From the NCBI GenBank assembly GCA_037953625.1, contig CM075652.1, forward strand, positions 12,544,501-12,608,500: DNA of 64,000 nt. The letters are read 5' to 3'. Position 1 is the stretch's first letter. Each line of letters opens with the position of its first letter. This document shows, one piece after another, positions 1-10,839 of this stretch. Made by a program: the position numbers and the translations under genes. The notes under the pieces were generated by a model, which did no database searches, was not told the origin of the DNA, and was given only the letters and a program-made list of their open reading frames with translations. Source of the stretch: Crotalaria pallida. Its lineage: Eukaryota; Streptophyta; Magnoliopsida; Fabales; Fabaceae.

Positions 1-241
1 CATTGAAAATGTATTACATGTTGAGGACCTAAAGCACAATTTGCTAAGTATTAGTCAATTGTGTGATAAGGGCAATAGGGTTACATTTGATTCTGATAGA
101 TGTATTATCGAGGGAAAAATTGATAATCTTATTAAGCTAATTGCTCGCAGGATAAACAATGTTTATGTTATTGATTTTGATTCAATTCCCTCAAATGATG
201 CGAAATGTTTATTATCTAAAGAGGATGAATCGTGGTTGTAG
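1..241 (+). pseudogene. copia protease / GAG-pre-integrase segment, 3' part
   Basis: Only the C-terminal part is in the window, reading in frame from position 2 to a TAG at 239-241. It contains the conserved HNLLSISQLCDKG stretch typical of copia polyproteins just downstream of the aspartic protease. The TAG falls immediately before the HRRIGH histidines of the integrase zinc-binding domain, so the polyprotein is broken here. The complete counterpart, with the D-S-G-C protease motif, is at 41696-42106 in copy B and has the same stop. Confidence 0.85.
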
Positions 242-1642
242 CATCGTAGAATAGGTCACATCCACATGGCTCATTTAAATAAAATTTCTTCTAAAATCTT
301 AGTAGTTGGTTTGCCAAAGCAAAATTTTTCTTTTTCTGAAAAATGTGATCCTTGTTCAAAATCAAAACTCACGAGGGCTAATTTTCCTTCTAAAAACCTT
401 GTTTCAACTCAAAGGCCCTTGGAACTTTTACATATGGATCTTTTTGGACCATGTCAAACTAAAAGCTTTGGTGGCAACTATTATTGTTTAGTTATTGTGG
501 ATGACTATTCTAGGTATACATGGACGCTTTTTATTACTCATAAAAATGACGCATTTCATGAATTTAAAAAGCTAGCTAAGATTATTCAAAACCAATTGCA
601 TTTAAGCATTGCATCCATTAAAACTGATCATGGTGGAGAATTTGAAAATCATAGTTTTGAAAAGTTTTGCGAAAAACATGGAGTTAAGCATTATTTTTCA
701 GCTCCAAGGACTCCAGAGCAAAATGGGGTTGTGGAGAGGAAAAATCGTTCATTAAAAGAGCTTTCTAGAACAATGCTTAATGACATGAATTTGCATGCAT
801 ACTTTTGGGCCGATGCAGTGAGTACAGCTTGCTATGTTATGAACCGTGTTTTGATTAGGCCTATTTTAAAGAAAACCCCTTATGAGCTGTACAAGGGGAG
901 AAAACCTAATATTTCCCATCTTCGAGTTTTTGGATGTAAATGTTTTGTGCATAATAATGGTAGAGAAAATCTAGGATCTTTTGAGGCTAGAGCTGATGAG
1001 GGTATATTCCTTGGTTATTCTGCTTCGAGCAAAGCATATAGGATATACAATAAATCTCGTAATACTATTGAAGAATCTATTCATGTATCATTTGATGAAT
1101 CCGATCCCAGAAGGTTGGGAAAGGTATATGTTAATGACATTTCAGGTATTCTTGGAGATTTATTCATTGATGAGGATGAGGAGCCAAATGCTAAAACGAA
1201 GGATCATTCCGAAAGCAATGGAAATTCAGTTGAAACTGTTGAGGAGAAAAATCAAGAACAATCAATGGAACTCAATGCTGATTTGCCTAAGGAGTGGAGA
1301 ACATCGAGGCACCATCCTATAGATCAGATTATTGGGGATATCTCAAAAGGTGTAAGTACTCGCAACTCTATTAGCAATCTGTGTAACTTCTTTGCATTTG
1401 TTTCTCAAGTAGAGCCAAAGAATTATTCTGAGGCTATGCTTGATGAGCATTGGCTTTTGGCAATGCAAGAGGAATTAAACCAGTTCGAAAGAAATCAGGT
1501 GTGGGAACTTGTTCCTAGGCCTGAGTCTCATCCGATTATTGGAACTAAGTGGATTTATAAAAATAAACTTGATGAGGCTGGTTTAATTGTTCGAAACAAA
1601 TCTAGGCTAGTTGCACAAGGTTACAACCAGGAAGAGGGATAG
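242..1642 (+). pseudogene. copia integrase and start of reverse transcriptase
   Basis: Integrase that would insert element cDNA into host DNA. Visible features are the zinc-binding HRRIGHIHMAH and CDPCSKSK residues, then the catalytic core with MDLFGP (first Asp), KTDHGGEF (second Asp) and NGVVERKNR (Glu), followed by the C-terminal FGCKCFVH and FLGYS blocks. The frame then enters the N-terminal part of the reverse transcriptase (NQVWELVPRP, GTKWIYKNKLDE) and stops at 1640-1642. The RT continues in another frame directly after, so a 1-nt frameshift separates the halves. Copy B has the same break. Confidence 0.92.
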
Positions 1643-2946
1643 ATTATGAGGAGACATTTGCCCCTATTGCTCGGTTGGAAGCCATAAGACTGCTATTAGC
1701 ATTTGCATGTATTTTAGATTTTAAATTATATCAAATGGACGTAAAGAGTGCCTTTCTTAATGGTTTTATTAATGAAGAAGTTTATGTGTGTCAACCTCCT
1801 GGCTTTGATAGTTATGAACACCCTGATTATGTTTATAAATTGAAAAAGGCTTTGTACGGTTTAAAACAAGCTCCTAGAGCGTGGTACGACCGTCTTAGCA
1901 AATTTTTATTGGAAAATAACTTTGAAAGAGGGAAGGTTGATAACACACTTTTTATCAAAAAGAAAGGAAAGGACATTCTTTTAGTTCAGATTTATGTAGA
2001 TGATATTATTTTCGGTGCTACTAATGAAATCCTTTGCAAGGAATTTTCTAGTATGATGCAGGAAGAGTTCGAAATGTCTATGATGGGCGAGCTGAACTTT
2101 TTCCTGGGATTACAAATAAAGCAAGCGAAGAACGGAATCTTCATTAGTCAAACCAAATACTGCAAAGAATTATTGAAAAGATTTGGCATGGATAAGGCCA
2201 AGGCAGTAGCAACACCGATAAGCACATCATGTTACTTGGACAAAGACGAAGGAGGTAAATCCGTAGAAATCACAAAGTATCGAGGTATTATCGGATCCCT
2301 TCTCTATTTAACGGCAAGTAGGCCGGATATCATGTTTAGTGTGTGTTTTTGTGCTCGGTTCCAGTCGAATCCAAAAGAAACGCACATGGTTGCTGCCAAG
2401 CGTATAATGAAATATCTGTCTGGCACAACTGATATGGGTTTTTGGTACCCCAAAGGTTCATCTTGTAATCTTGTTGGGTATTCTGATTCTGACTTTGCTG
2501 GTTGCAAAGTAGATAGAAAAAGCACTAGCGGCACTTGTCATCTTCTTGGCAATTCATTGGTATCATGGGCTAGTAAGAAACAGTCTAGTGTTGCCTTATC
2601 TACAGCTGAGGCTGAATATGTAGCCGCGGGTAGTTGTTGCACCCAGATTTTATGGTTAAAACAGCAACTCCTAGACTTTGGTGTAAGTCTAGATCACATT
2701 CCTATTAAATGTGATAATACCAGTGCTATTTCTATTACCAAAAACCCAGTGCAACATTCTCGCACGAAGCATATAGAGATTCGACACCATTTTATTCGTG
2801 ATCATATTCAGAAGGGTGATTGCATTATAGAGTATGTTGATACTTCGCGGCAGTTAGCTGATATCTTTACGAAACCGCTTCCAAAAGAAAATTTCTTTTT
2901 TATTCGTAGAGAAATTGGTTTAACTTCTGCCTCTCACCTCTTTTGA
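1643..2946 (+). pseudogene. copia reverse transcriptase - RNase H
   Basis: Open from the frameshift to a TGA at 2944-2946; first ATG at 1675. Copies element RNA into cDNA. The RT shows QMDVKSAFLNG, the YGLKQAPRAWYDRL block and the catalytic YVDD. The RNase H part shows YSDSDFAGC, DRKSTSG, STAEAEY and the terminal LADIFTKPLP motif typical of copia pol ends. The domains look undamaged, but the protein is cut from its upstream part by the frameshift at about 1640. It differs from the copy B protein at only two residues by eye. Confidence 0.93.
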
Positions 2947-3299
2947 ATATGTGAATCTTTTATCTCTCATGTTATTATTGATGCATCTTCTTAGTGTTTC
3001 AGGGGAGATTGCACATCTTTTTGATGATTACAAAAGGGGGAGAAAGATTCTGATATTGGCTAATATATTTGGCTAATACATTCAGGGGGAGATACTCTGA
3101 AGGATGCTTGTTTCAAAAATGATATATTTTTTTAAGCATTCATACAGGAGGAGAAGATTTAATCCATTATATTTCCTGTTTTTAGTGATTCTAAGGAAGG
3201 TTTTATTATTATATATCTATTTCTGCTTGTATAACACTTGTGATGCAGACAATAAAGAGCATATCAGAATGGTTGTTTGTCATCATCAAAAAGGGGGAG
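2947..3299 (+). promoter_or_regulatory. Multiple polypurine tracts before the 3' LTR
   Basis: Purine runs occur at about 3000-3007 (aggggaga), 3031-3045 (caaaagggggaga), 3083-3092 (cagggggaga) and 3286-3299 (caaaaagggggag). The last directly abuts the LTR and is the probable plus-strand primer. Two of them follow a similar tttgatgattac / gtcatcatc context. Multiple such tracts are a reported Sirevirus trait. Short reading frames here show no envelope-like features. Confidence 0.75.
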
Positions 3300-5052
3300 T
3301 GTTGGAAGTCAAGCTGGTTGGAAGGCATGCTTCAAACTCTCTATGGACTTCAAAGGAATGCAATTATATGTTTTGATGATAACAAGCCAACTCAAGTTCA
3401 AGCTCACAAGTGCAAGTCAAGTCTCAAGATTGAAGACTCAAGCAAGCATAGATTAGAAACCTTCTCCTTAGATCAAATGTAAGGTAGTGAAGTTTTTGTT
3501 TCTTTAAGAGTTACAAAGCCAATAAGTTTTTCATTTTAGAGAGAAGAAGAAAAACGTGTTTTTGCATGAAAAAGTGTTTTCTGCATTTAACCTTAGTAAA
3601 ATTCTTGATGTTACAAAACTCTGTATATTTGTATGTTTGCAAAAGAGAGTAATCGATTATTTGCTCAAGTAATCGATTAACTTTGTTGCATCATAGAAAA
3701 ATCAGAGAGGTTGTAATCGATTAAATGAATTTTATTAATCAGTTACTTTCTTATGAAAGTAATCGATTACATAGGTCAAGTAACCGATTATAATTGTTGC
3801 ATCATATATTTTTCAGAGGCTTAGTAATCGATTACAAGCTTTGTAGTAATCGATTACATGATGTTGCATCATATGCATACCAGAGGCTCAGCAATCGATT
3901 AACTCCCTAGTGTAATCGATTATTATGAGTTGCATCATACAATGAACAGGAGTGATGTAATCGATTAACTATTCTTAGCCTAATCGATTACATGTTTTTC
4001 AAATGAATTTAAGAATTTCTATTTTTGAAGGAATAATCGATTACCTTCAGAAAGTAATCGATTACTTCATGTTTTATTGAAAAACATGTCAGAATCATTT
4101 TAATTATTTCCTTATTTGTTTTTATATAAAAGATTCTGATTTATTTTATAAAATTCCAAAATGATTTTAAATTTGAATTATTTCCTTTTTGGTTTTAAGA
4201 ATCAAATCTTTATTTTATTTCGTAAATCATTTTGATTTAGTTTTGATTTTAAAACTTATTTCAAATCTTATTTTATTTTATTCTGATTTTGTTTTACTTA
4301 TTAAAAATCTTTTTGATTCTAAATGGTTTTTCTTTTTAAATCAAAATCACTCCAACATTGAAAACATTATTCATTCGATCAGAACTTTTTTCTTGTACTC
4401 ATTCTACTACACGTTTCTCTCTTCTTCTTCTTCTTCTCAAGTCTTCTGCCTTTCATCGTTCATATTTTGTGCAGAACAAATCCTTATTGGCTGAGTAACT
4501 TCTAGAGAAACTTCTACTTCACTATCATAGAGCATATTGTAGAATCCGTGTTGTGAGAACACAAAAAGCTATTGTAATCACTTTCATTGTAATCATTCTA
4601 AACCTTAGTGGTTAGGGAGAGAATCCCTTAGTGGACGTTTGATACGTCGTAGGGCGAGGAACCCTGCTGTGTGATTGAGGCCCCTAGCGAACAGAGGTTC
4701 CTAGTAGTGTGCGGGGTGCTCTTGGTTGTAATAGGGTGCGACTCTATTGCTTGGTTATAAGAACTCTCAGGCGGGTCGCTTGGGAACTGGACTAGGCCTT
4801 TCGACGGGAAGGCTGAACCAGTATAAAATTCACCGGTGCAAGCTTTTCTATCCCTATCTCTTTTACTTTCCGCATATTTAATTTGTTTACGTTTCCGCGC
4901 TACTCAATTATATTTTTTCTATCGTTTTCGCGATCCATTATGAACGTTTAATCTCTCCATCTCAAATCAATTTTTTATTTGGTACGAATTTTTCAATACA
5001 TAATAAAACTCGATTCACCCCCCCTCTCGAGATTTTGAGGCCAAAACCAACA
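3300..5052 (+). repeat. 3' LTR of the Sirevirus-like element, copy A (1753 bp)
   Basis: Starts TGTTGG and ends CCAACA, perfect 6-bp inverted ends. It holds a palindrome array (3650-4065), a T-rich AT-rich stretch, a probable TATA-like region near 4820 (gtataaaatt) and a C/T-rich 3' end. Compared with the copy B 3' LTR (45165-46917, also 1753 bp) I count about eight substitutions. Confidence 0.93.
3650..4065. repeat. Paired TAATCGATTA palindrome array in the LTR
   Basis: Fourteen sites, twelve with an exact AATCGATTA core and two degenerate (near 3736 and 3781). They form seven pairs starting at about 3650/3670, 3714/3736, 3760/3781, 3825/3847, 3892/3913, 3958/3981 and 4033/4055. Spacing inside pairs is 20-23 bp; pair-to-pair period is mostly 64-75 bp. 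A ttgcatcata spacer recurs between four of the pairs, so the array grew by tandem duplication. Likely a protein-binding cis-element of the LTR promoter (inference). Confidence 0.85.
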
Positions 5053-5057
5053 TAATG
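5053..5057. other. TAATG target-site duplication, right copy
   Basis: The five bases after the LTR end are TAATG. The same five bases flank both sides of the complete copy in B (38179-38183 and 46918-46922). They show that the Sirevirus-like element inserted into a pre-existing copia pol gene before the large duplication. Confidence 0.92.
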
Positions 5058-6670
5058 CTCCTGTTCCTAGTGTTCATATTGCAGCAAACACTGAACCTAA
5101 ATCTGCTAAGATTGCTCTGACTATTCCTTGCTGGAAAGCAGCTATGGATGCTGAATATGAGGCTTTGATGAGGAATAAAACATGGACTCTTGTTCCTTTG
5201 CCTCCTGACAGAGAAGCCATTGATAATAGGTGGATCTTCAGGGTTAAGGAAAATCCAGATGGCAGTCTTAACAAGAACAAGGCAAGGGTTGTAGCTAAAG
5301 GTTATCGTCAGAAAAAGGGCTTTGACTACAATGAGACTTTCAGCCCTGTTGTCAAACCAGTATCTGTAAGGGTTGTTCTGACTTTAGCTCTCACTCATTC
5401 TTGGCATATTCAACAGATAGATGTAAATAAAGCGTTTCTCAATGGTGTTCTAGAAGAAGTGGTGTATATGAAACAACCAGAGGGTTATCATCAAGGTGAT
5501 CAGAATATTGTTTGCAAGTTAAACAAAGCAATTTATGGGCTGAAACAGGCTCCTAGGGCCTGGTTTGAAAAAGTTGCATCTACTCTAGTTTCTCTTGGTT
5601 TCAGAAAATGTAGATGTGATCATTCACTCTTCATTCATTCTTCCACCACTTACAAACTCTTTGTCCTATGCTATGTTGATGATATAATCATCACAGGTTC
5701 CTCCTCTGACATGGTTCAACAACTCATTTCCAAGTTGAATTTGGCATTTGCTTTTAAGGATTTGGGTGACTTGGACTATTTTCTGGGCATTGAAATAAAA
5801 CATCTTCCCTCAGGTTCTCTCTTGTTGACTCAATCCAAGTACATCAGGGATTTGCTCAGTAGAGCTGATATGGATGAGCTTAAAGGTCAACCCACTCCAA
5901 TGGTTTCTGGTCTCAAACTTACCAAACAGGGCAGCAACTATGTCAAGGATCCTAAACTGTATAGGTCTCTTGCTGGTGCATTACAGTATGTGACAACTAC
6001 AAGACCAGAAATTTCCTATAGTGTGAGTAAACTTTGTCAGTTTCTTTCACAACCTCTGGAGGAACATTGGAAAGCTTTAAAAAGAGTGCTTAGGTACTTA
6101 AAAGGTACTGTAGACCATGGTCTTCTTCTCAAACCTGCTCCCTCTGCTGGACCTCTAGGACTTTATGCTTATTGTGATGCTGATTGGGCTTCAGACCCAG
6201 ATGATAGGAAGTCTACTTCTGGTTCTTGTGTTTATGTTGGGCCTAATCTAGTGTCTTGGTGGTCAAAGAAGCAAGAGTGGGTAGCACGTTCGAGTGCAGA
6301 GGCTGAATATCGAAGTCTGGCTAACACAGCAGGGGAAATGTTGTGGATTCAAAGTCTTCTTGCTGAACTTGGTTTCAGATCTACTAAGCCTGTTATCTAC
6401 TGTGATAATCTTAGTACAGTGATGCTGTCTAAGAATCCTGTTCTACACTCTCGCACCAAACACATTGAACTAGATTTGTTTTGGGTTAGAGAAAAGGTTA
6501 TAGCCAACAAATTGGTGGTTGAACATGTTCCTGGAGATCATCAAGTGGCTGATGTTCTCACCAAACCTTTGTCTAGCCTCAGATTTACTTTGTTAAGAGA
6601 CAAACTCAATGTCACAGATGCCTTTCAAGCTGCTCACAGAAATGTTCCCATATTGCTCACAGGAGGCTGA
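5053..6670 (+). pseudogene. Host copia element: 3' half of pol (RT - RNase H), copy A
   Basis: Open from the insertion junction to TGA at 6668-6670. Motifs include RNKTWTLVPLP, QIDVNKAFLNG, YGLKQAPRAWFEK, catalytic YVDD, RNase H YCDADWASD with DRKSTSG, SSAEAEY and VADVLTKPL. The domains look intact, but the 5' part of the gene is separated by the nested element. The 5' half is visible only for copy B (35867-38178). An internal ATG at 5144 is probably not the true start. Confidence 0.93.
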
Positions 6671-6684
6671 TATTGAAGGGGGAA

Positions 6685-6857
6685 TATTAGAGTAGTTTAT
6701 ATTATGTAACTTAAGGCTTAGTGTTAGTTATTAGTTGACACCTGTAATGACAGCTGTCATAGCTAGGCTTAGCTCATCATTATTGTAACCAACTTTTCAT
6801 TTCAATACAATTCTGTTTTCAGTTTACTCTCTCTCTCTTCTCTCTCTCTCTTCTCTT
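6685..6857 (+). repeat. 3' LTR of the host copia element, copy A (incomplete)
   Basis: Follows a polypurine tract (gaagggggaa). It begins TATTAGAG and matches the 5' LTR at 35360-35583, but lacks two internal segments (one holding the CTATAAATAG box) and the TCTAACA terminus. It ends in a CT-rich run and then non-matching DNA. The right border is therefore approximate. Confidence 0.8.
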
Positions 6858-7205
6858 GTGATTACCTTGTGGAAAATCAAGATTTTGAAAGAGGAAATTG
6901 TACCAAGGTAGGATTGAAGAGGAAAGAAGGGTTTGATGAGGTTGAATAAGAGTCAGTTAAGGAGTTGAAGGTGTCGTAGAGGAAGCAAGACCACGACCAT
7001 TGTTCGAGTTCTCGCAGCGGCATCCTCGTCCCTTGCCGGATACGTAGGCCAGATTTTGGGAGTTCCCATCATGGAAGAGAGTGATGGTTAATGAGAAGTT
7101 AATTTGTGGAGTGAATGGTGGGAAGGTGATTTTAACGTGAGAGGGAAGCTGAAATTAAGGAGGGAAAAGCGGGAAACTATGAGGGAAAGAAAAGTGGCAC
7201 TACCA
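6858..7205 (-). other. Possible host gene 5'-end fragment
   Basis: GC-richer than its surroundings. Read on the minus strand it has a C/T-rich leader, an ATG near 7073, a stretch with no stop in one frame, and an AAG/GTAATC splice-donor-like junction close to the LTR border. I recognise no protein. It may be the start of a host gene truncated by the retroelement insertion, or simply promoter-like DNA. The same sequence is in copy B (48723-49070). Confidence 0.25.
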
Positions 7206-8048
7206 AACTATAGTACTCCACCTTTTTTATTTATTTTTTTTTCGTTTTATTTGATATTTTTAAGTATTTCAAAAGTGTAATACAGTAAATGATATTTTTC
7301 ATGTTTATCCCTATCTAATAGTTCTTCGTTTACGTAAGTAATAGAGAAAAATTAATGATTACATAGAGAAAAAGAGTATAGAGGGAAAAAAACATAATTG
7401 ATGTGTTGAAAATCTAAGTAATGATTACATTTTATATATGATATTTTTTGTTTGAAATAAGACAGATAAATAAAAACATAGGTAGTAAAAAAAGGATTTT
7501 TAATCTATGAAAAAATGTTATTATCTTTATTATTTTATTGTTATGAAGTGTTATTATATTTAATTTGTTTTAATTTTTATATTTGTTTCTTCTTTGAATC
7601 TTTAGTTGTACTTTTTTTATTTCTTTCAATTTTATTTTTATTTTATATATGTTATTGCCTAAATTTAAATCATAAATTTTATAACTTGCTCTAATTCAAT
7701 AAATCCAGGACAAAAAAGAGTATTTTGGTTTTTGGATCTAACATAGGCTATCGCAATGTACACTTAAGTTCCGAGAATAGTGGAGTTTTATTTTTATTTT
7801 TTATTTTTTTGTCTATATTCTTTGGCTAGTACCATATGTGTCTCCAAGAGCACTTTTAATACCAAAGAACCCTTGAGACTAATCCTGCACGAGGTCACAT
7901 TCCTATGTCTCTCCCAACGGGATGTCTTAACCAAAATATCATTCTCAGGTTCTCAAATTCGCAGGATCGCACCACTTGAGTCAACCTCGGTTGGTATAAT
8001 AGTGGAGTTTTAGTTAAAGGTGATGAGAATGTTGGTAATTTAGATTAG
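7206..8048. other. AT-rich intergenic DNA, nothing recognised
   Basis: Poly-T and AT-rich sequence. The part from 7780 to 8010 is less AT-rich and has a short open frame, but no family is recognisable. Confidence 0.5.
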
Positions 8049-8300
8049 TACAATGTCTTAAAAGATATCATTCAATTATCTTATGATGGTTGGAATAATG
8101 TTATCTTATTTAAATGTGATTGGTGGGATGTGTCTACTAAAGGAAGAGGGTATAAGGAAGATAAATATGGATTCTTTCTTATCAATACTACCCTTAAGTT
8201 GGACACTAATGAGCCATATGTTCTAGCTACACAGCAATTGTATTATGTTAAAGACACTAAGGATCCCAATTGGCTAATTGTTTTGGACCACTTTGTGTAA
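8049..8300 (+). pseudogene. CACTA transposase-associated DUF4216 domain remnant
   Basis: An 83-residue stretch ending in TAA reads like the DUF4216 domain found in plant En/Spm (CACTA) TNP2 proteins: VILFKCDWWDV, GRGYKEDKYGF, NEPYVLATQQLYYVKD and DPNWLIV. A stop lies just upstream (8046-8048) and no other transposase domain is visible, so it is a relic. Identification is from memory of the family. It lies about 0.8 kb outside the CACTA terminus at 9116, so it need not belong to that element. Confidence 0.7.
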
Positions 8301-8775
8301 AAGAGGTTTAACAATAAAAATGAGATTCTCGGGTTTGTAAGCTTGAGAGATGTATGTAGAAGTACTGAATCCTTGCCTCCATAGCTTGGAGAGAACGGAT
8401 GAAGCACCATGTAGAATCATCGGGAGGATCGACCGGAGTGCTCTTTACCCATGTCACTGGTTCAGGAGGAATGAAAAGAGGAAAATGAGGTGGTTCTGTA
8501 TCCTATATTTTGTGGTGTTTTATAGTGTTTTTGCTATGGTATTCTCTTAGTCGTTGTCGTTATGCTAAAAATGAATAGAAAAGTGTTAAGGTGAGGAAAG
8601 TGTGCTGAGCGTGGAAGGATATTTGGGTGATGAGAGTGTTGGAAGAGTTGGTTTTGAAGGGAAAGAATGAGTCCCTTTTATAGAGTGGGTGAGGGTATGA
8701 TGGTAATAGAGCTAAACTTGATGACCAAGTATACTTGGTGACCAAGTATGTGAAGGTGGGCTAGTCACCGCTCAC
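8301..8775. other. Non-coding; TATA-like box on the minus strand and a short palindromic repeat
   Basis: A TATAAAAGGG box on the minus strand (about 8674-8683) precedes a C/A-rich leader-like sequence, as in a plant core promoter, but no gene follows that I can recognise. At about 8722-8749 lies a short repeat centred on the palindrome CAAGTATACTTG; copy B has one extra 17-bp unit. Confidence 0.35.
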
Positions 8776-9030
8776 ACAGTAAGTGAGCCATCAGGAGCTA
8801 TTGTGGTGAGCAATGGGCAGTGAGCGATGAGTGGTGAGCGAGCGATGGGTGGTGAGTTTGCGATGAGTGATGAGCGATGAGTAGGTGAGAGGTCAGGTGA
8901 GTGAGCGGTCATCTAGGTGAGCAGTCATATGTGCGAGCGGTGATATAGGTGAGCGGTCAAGTTAAGGTGAGTGGTCATGTAGGTGAGCGACTAGGTAGGA
9001 GAGCGGTCAGGTTAGAGCGGCTTTGTCCTA
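8776..9030. repeat. GTGAGCG-rich degenerate repeat array
   Basis: Many imperfect copies of GTGAGCG / GAGCGGTCA / GAGCGATGAG in about 250 bp, with spacers such as tcatgtag and tcaggt. Looks like locally expanded short repeats, possibly the subterminal repeat zone of a DNA transposon (inference). Repeated at 50657-50911. Confidence 0.7.
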
Positions 9031-9901
9031 AGGCGTCCTAGGTCTCAGAGCGTCATGGGTGTCAGAGCGTCCCCGCCCCTTATATACCATGAAGGCGCTT
9101 TGTCAAGGCATTAACCACTACACCAGAAAAGCAAATTAACAGCGCTTGAAATAGCTAATTTACAGCGCTTGTGGGGCGCTTTAAATTTGAGCGCAGTAGA
9201 AAGAGGGTCTACAAACAAAGGCGCTTCTAAAACGCTGTTATATGCGGGCATGTGAGCTACCAACAATCACATATTACTGCGCTTTGCACTAAAGAAATGC
9301 CGTAAATGTGCCTTTTTTCTACCTCACTTGCTTTAATAAGCGCTTTAAATGTTGATTTAGTGGATATATTCTACAGCACTTGCTTAGAGAAGTGCTTTAA
9401 ATTTATTTTTAATTTATTATTTTTTTCATATTTTAATGATTTTGTACTGCACTTGTTTAAAGAAGTGCTATAAATTAATTTTTTAAATTAATTTTTAAAA
9501 TTATTTTTCTTCATATATAAACTTGCTATTGCATATATTATTTAAATAAATTCGAGAAAAAATATTAAAATAAAATCTAATTCAATAGCAAGAAGTACTA
9601 AAACAATATAATTGAAAGGGTTTTTAAATAATATTAATAAATATCTTTAATACTAACGAAAATAGTTGAAATATCAAAAGCATACGATATATTATCCAAT
9701 TCGTCACACGACAACTAACAATTCTGCCATTATATAGCATATATAAACAAAAACTAAAATATATTTCTCCATCTACTGCATCCTTTTATCTTGTTGCTCC
9801 TGATTATTCTTTAATTAAACAATATTCATTCGCCTCTGCATATATGACAAACACAAATAAATAATTATAAATTATTAAAACCAAAAATAAAATAAGAAAT
9901 C

Positions 9902-10240
9902 ATGAAAAAAAATGTAGCTGATGAGATTGGTAGGACTCGAGACTTTTATGATATGCCCGAAGAGACAACAAATGAGCCATGTCCAGAAAATGATGAGATT
10001 GGTAGGACTCGTCATGTGCCAAATAATGCAGTTGATGATAAGGTGATGTCTTTGGACAGGGATGACTTAACAAGCCCTATAGTTGATGAAATTCCGGTGA
10101 AGCATGCAAGCATCACTAAAGAAGAAGAAGAACAAGAAGAAGAGGAAGAGGAAGTGGAAGTGGAAATAAAACAAATAAATTTTGTTATTTACTATTTAGT
10201 ATTAATTTTTTTCTTGAAATTAACAACATATTGTTCATAA
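9902..10240 (+). CDS. Acidic hypothetical ORF in the CACTA segment
   Basis: 112 codons from an ATG after an AT-rich stretch. The product repeats DEIGRTR at about residues 7-13 and 31-37, then has a run of Glu (EEEEQEEEEEEVEVE) and a hydrophobic tail. No family recognised. In copy B one extra A in the poly-A run after the ATG breaks the frame, which argues against selection on the protein. It may be an exon relic of a transposon accessory gene or a captured host fragment. Confidence 0.3.
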   Translation: MKKNVADEIGRTRDFYDMPEETTNEPCPENDEIGRTRHVPNNAVDDKVMSLDRDDLTSPIVDEIPVKHASITKEEEEQEEEEEEVEVEIKQINFVIYYLVLIFFLKLTTYCS

Positions 10241-10504
10241 CGAGTAGTTATTTATTGTATAATCAATATTTATCATTTAATTATTTTAAAAGCAATATGC
10301 AATAATATGGTGATACATGAAAAATATAAAATAATAGTGGTAAATTATGTGTAATACATGTTCTACTCATTAATAATAAAATTATCGTGACAAATTATTA
10401 TGTAGTCACTGGTATGAATAATAGTAGTGCGAGGCTATGTGACAATATATTTTGACCATTAATTTTAAGTACTAATGATAGATTCTTATTTAGTTACTGC
10501 TACG

Positions 10505-10536
10505 AATAATAATAATAATAATAATAATATTATGAA

Positions 10537-10567
<31 letters not shown>
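10505..10567. repeat. (TAA)n / (TTA)n inverted microsatellite
   Basis: A run of AAT trinucleotides is followed after a few bases by a run of ATT trinucleotides, so the strand can fold on itself. Copy B (about 52431-52491) has fewer units and a different loop, as expected of slippage. Confidence 0.85.
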
Positions 10568-10839
10568 GATGATATATTTTCATGAGTGATATTGAAATTA
10601 TAGTGATAAATTGTAGTTAGTCGTTAATACAAACAACATTATTGATGTTTTATTAGTGACCATATATTTTTATCGTCAATAATAAAGTTACAAAGATAAA
10701 TTGACTCTTAATCACAATAATGAATAATCTTATTGGTACTATATTATTTGTGACGATATATACTGACCATTAATAATATATTTGTAGTGATGCATTATCA
10801 ATTAGTCACTTTATAAAAAATATCAGTGACGAAGTATTT

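Larger units (their letters stand above)
1..5052 (+). mobile_element. Sirevirus-like Ty1/copia element, copy A (5' part outside window)
   Basis: Runs from the protease region through integrase, reverse transcriptase and RNase H to a complete 3' LTR ending in CCAACA at 5052. Domain order PR-IN-RT-RH is Ty1/copia. Several polypurine tracts between pol and the 3' LTR, and a long LTR with palindrome arrays, fit the Sirevirus lineage (established features of that lineage). It sits inside the pol gene of another copia element, which resumes at 5053. Confidence 0.9.

Noticed and set aside
3104..3482. Short ORFs between pol and the 3' LTR as an envelope-like gene
   Set aside because: They are under 100 codons, overlap polypurine tracts and the LTR border, and show no convincing membrane or signal features.
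4189..4494. 101-codon ORF in the LTR
   Set aside because: Low-complexity T-rich sequence inside the LTR, with no family resemblance.
7780..8550. Small ORFs flanking the DUF4216 remnant
   Set aside because: No recognisable domains, no continuity with the remnant, and stops between them.
10505..10567. Trinucleotide hairpin as a terminator or regulatory RNA
   Set aside because: A simple microsatellite inverted repeat that varies in length between copies.
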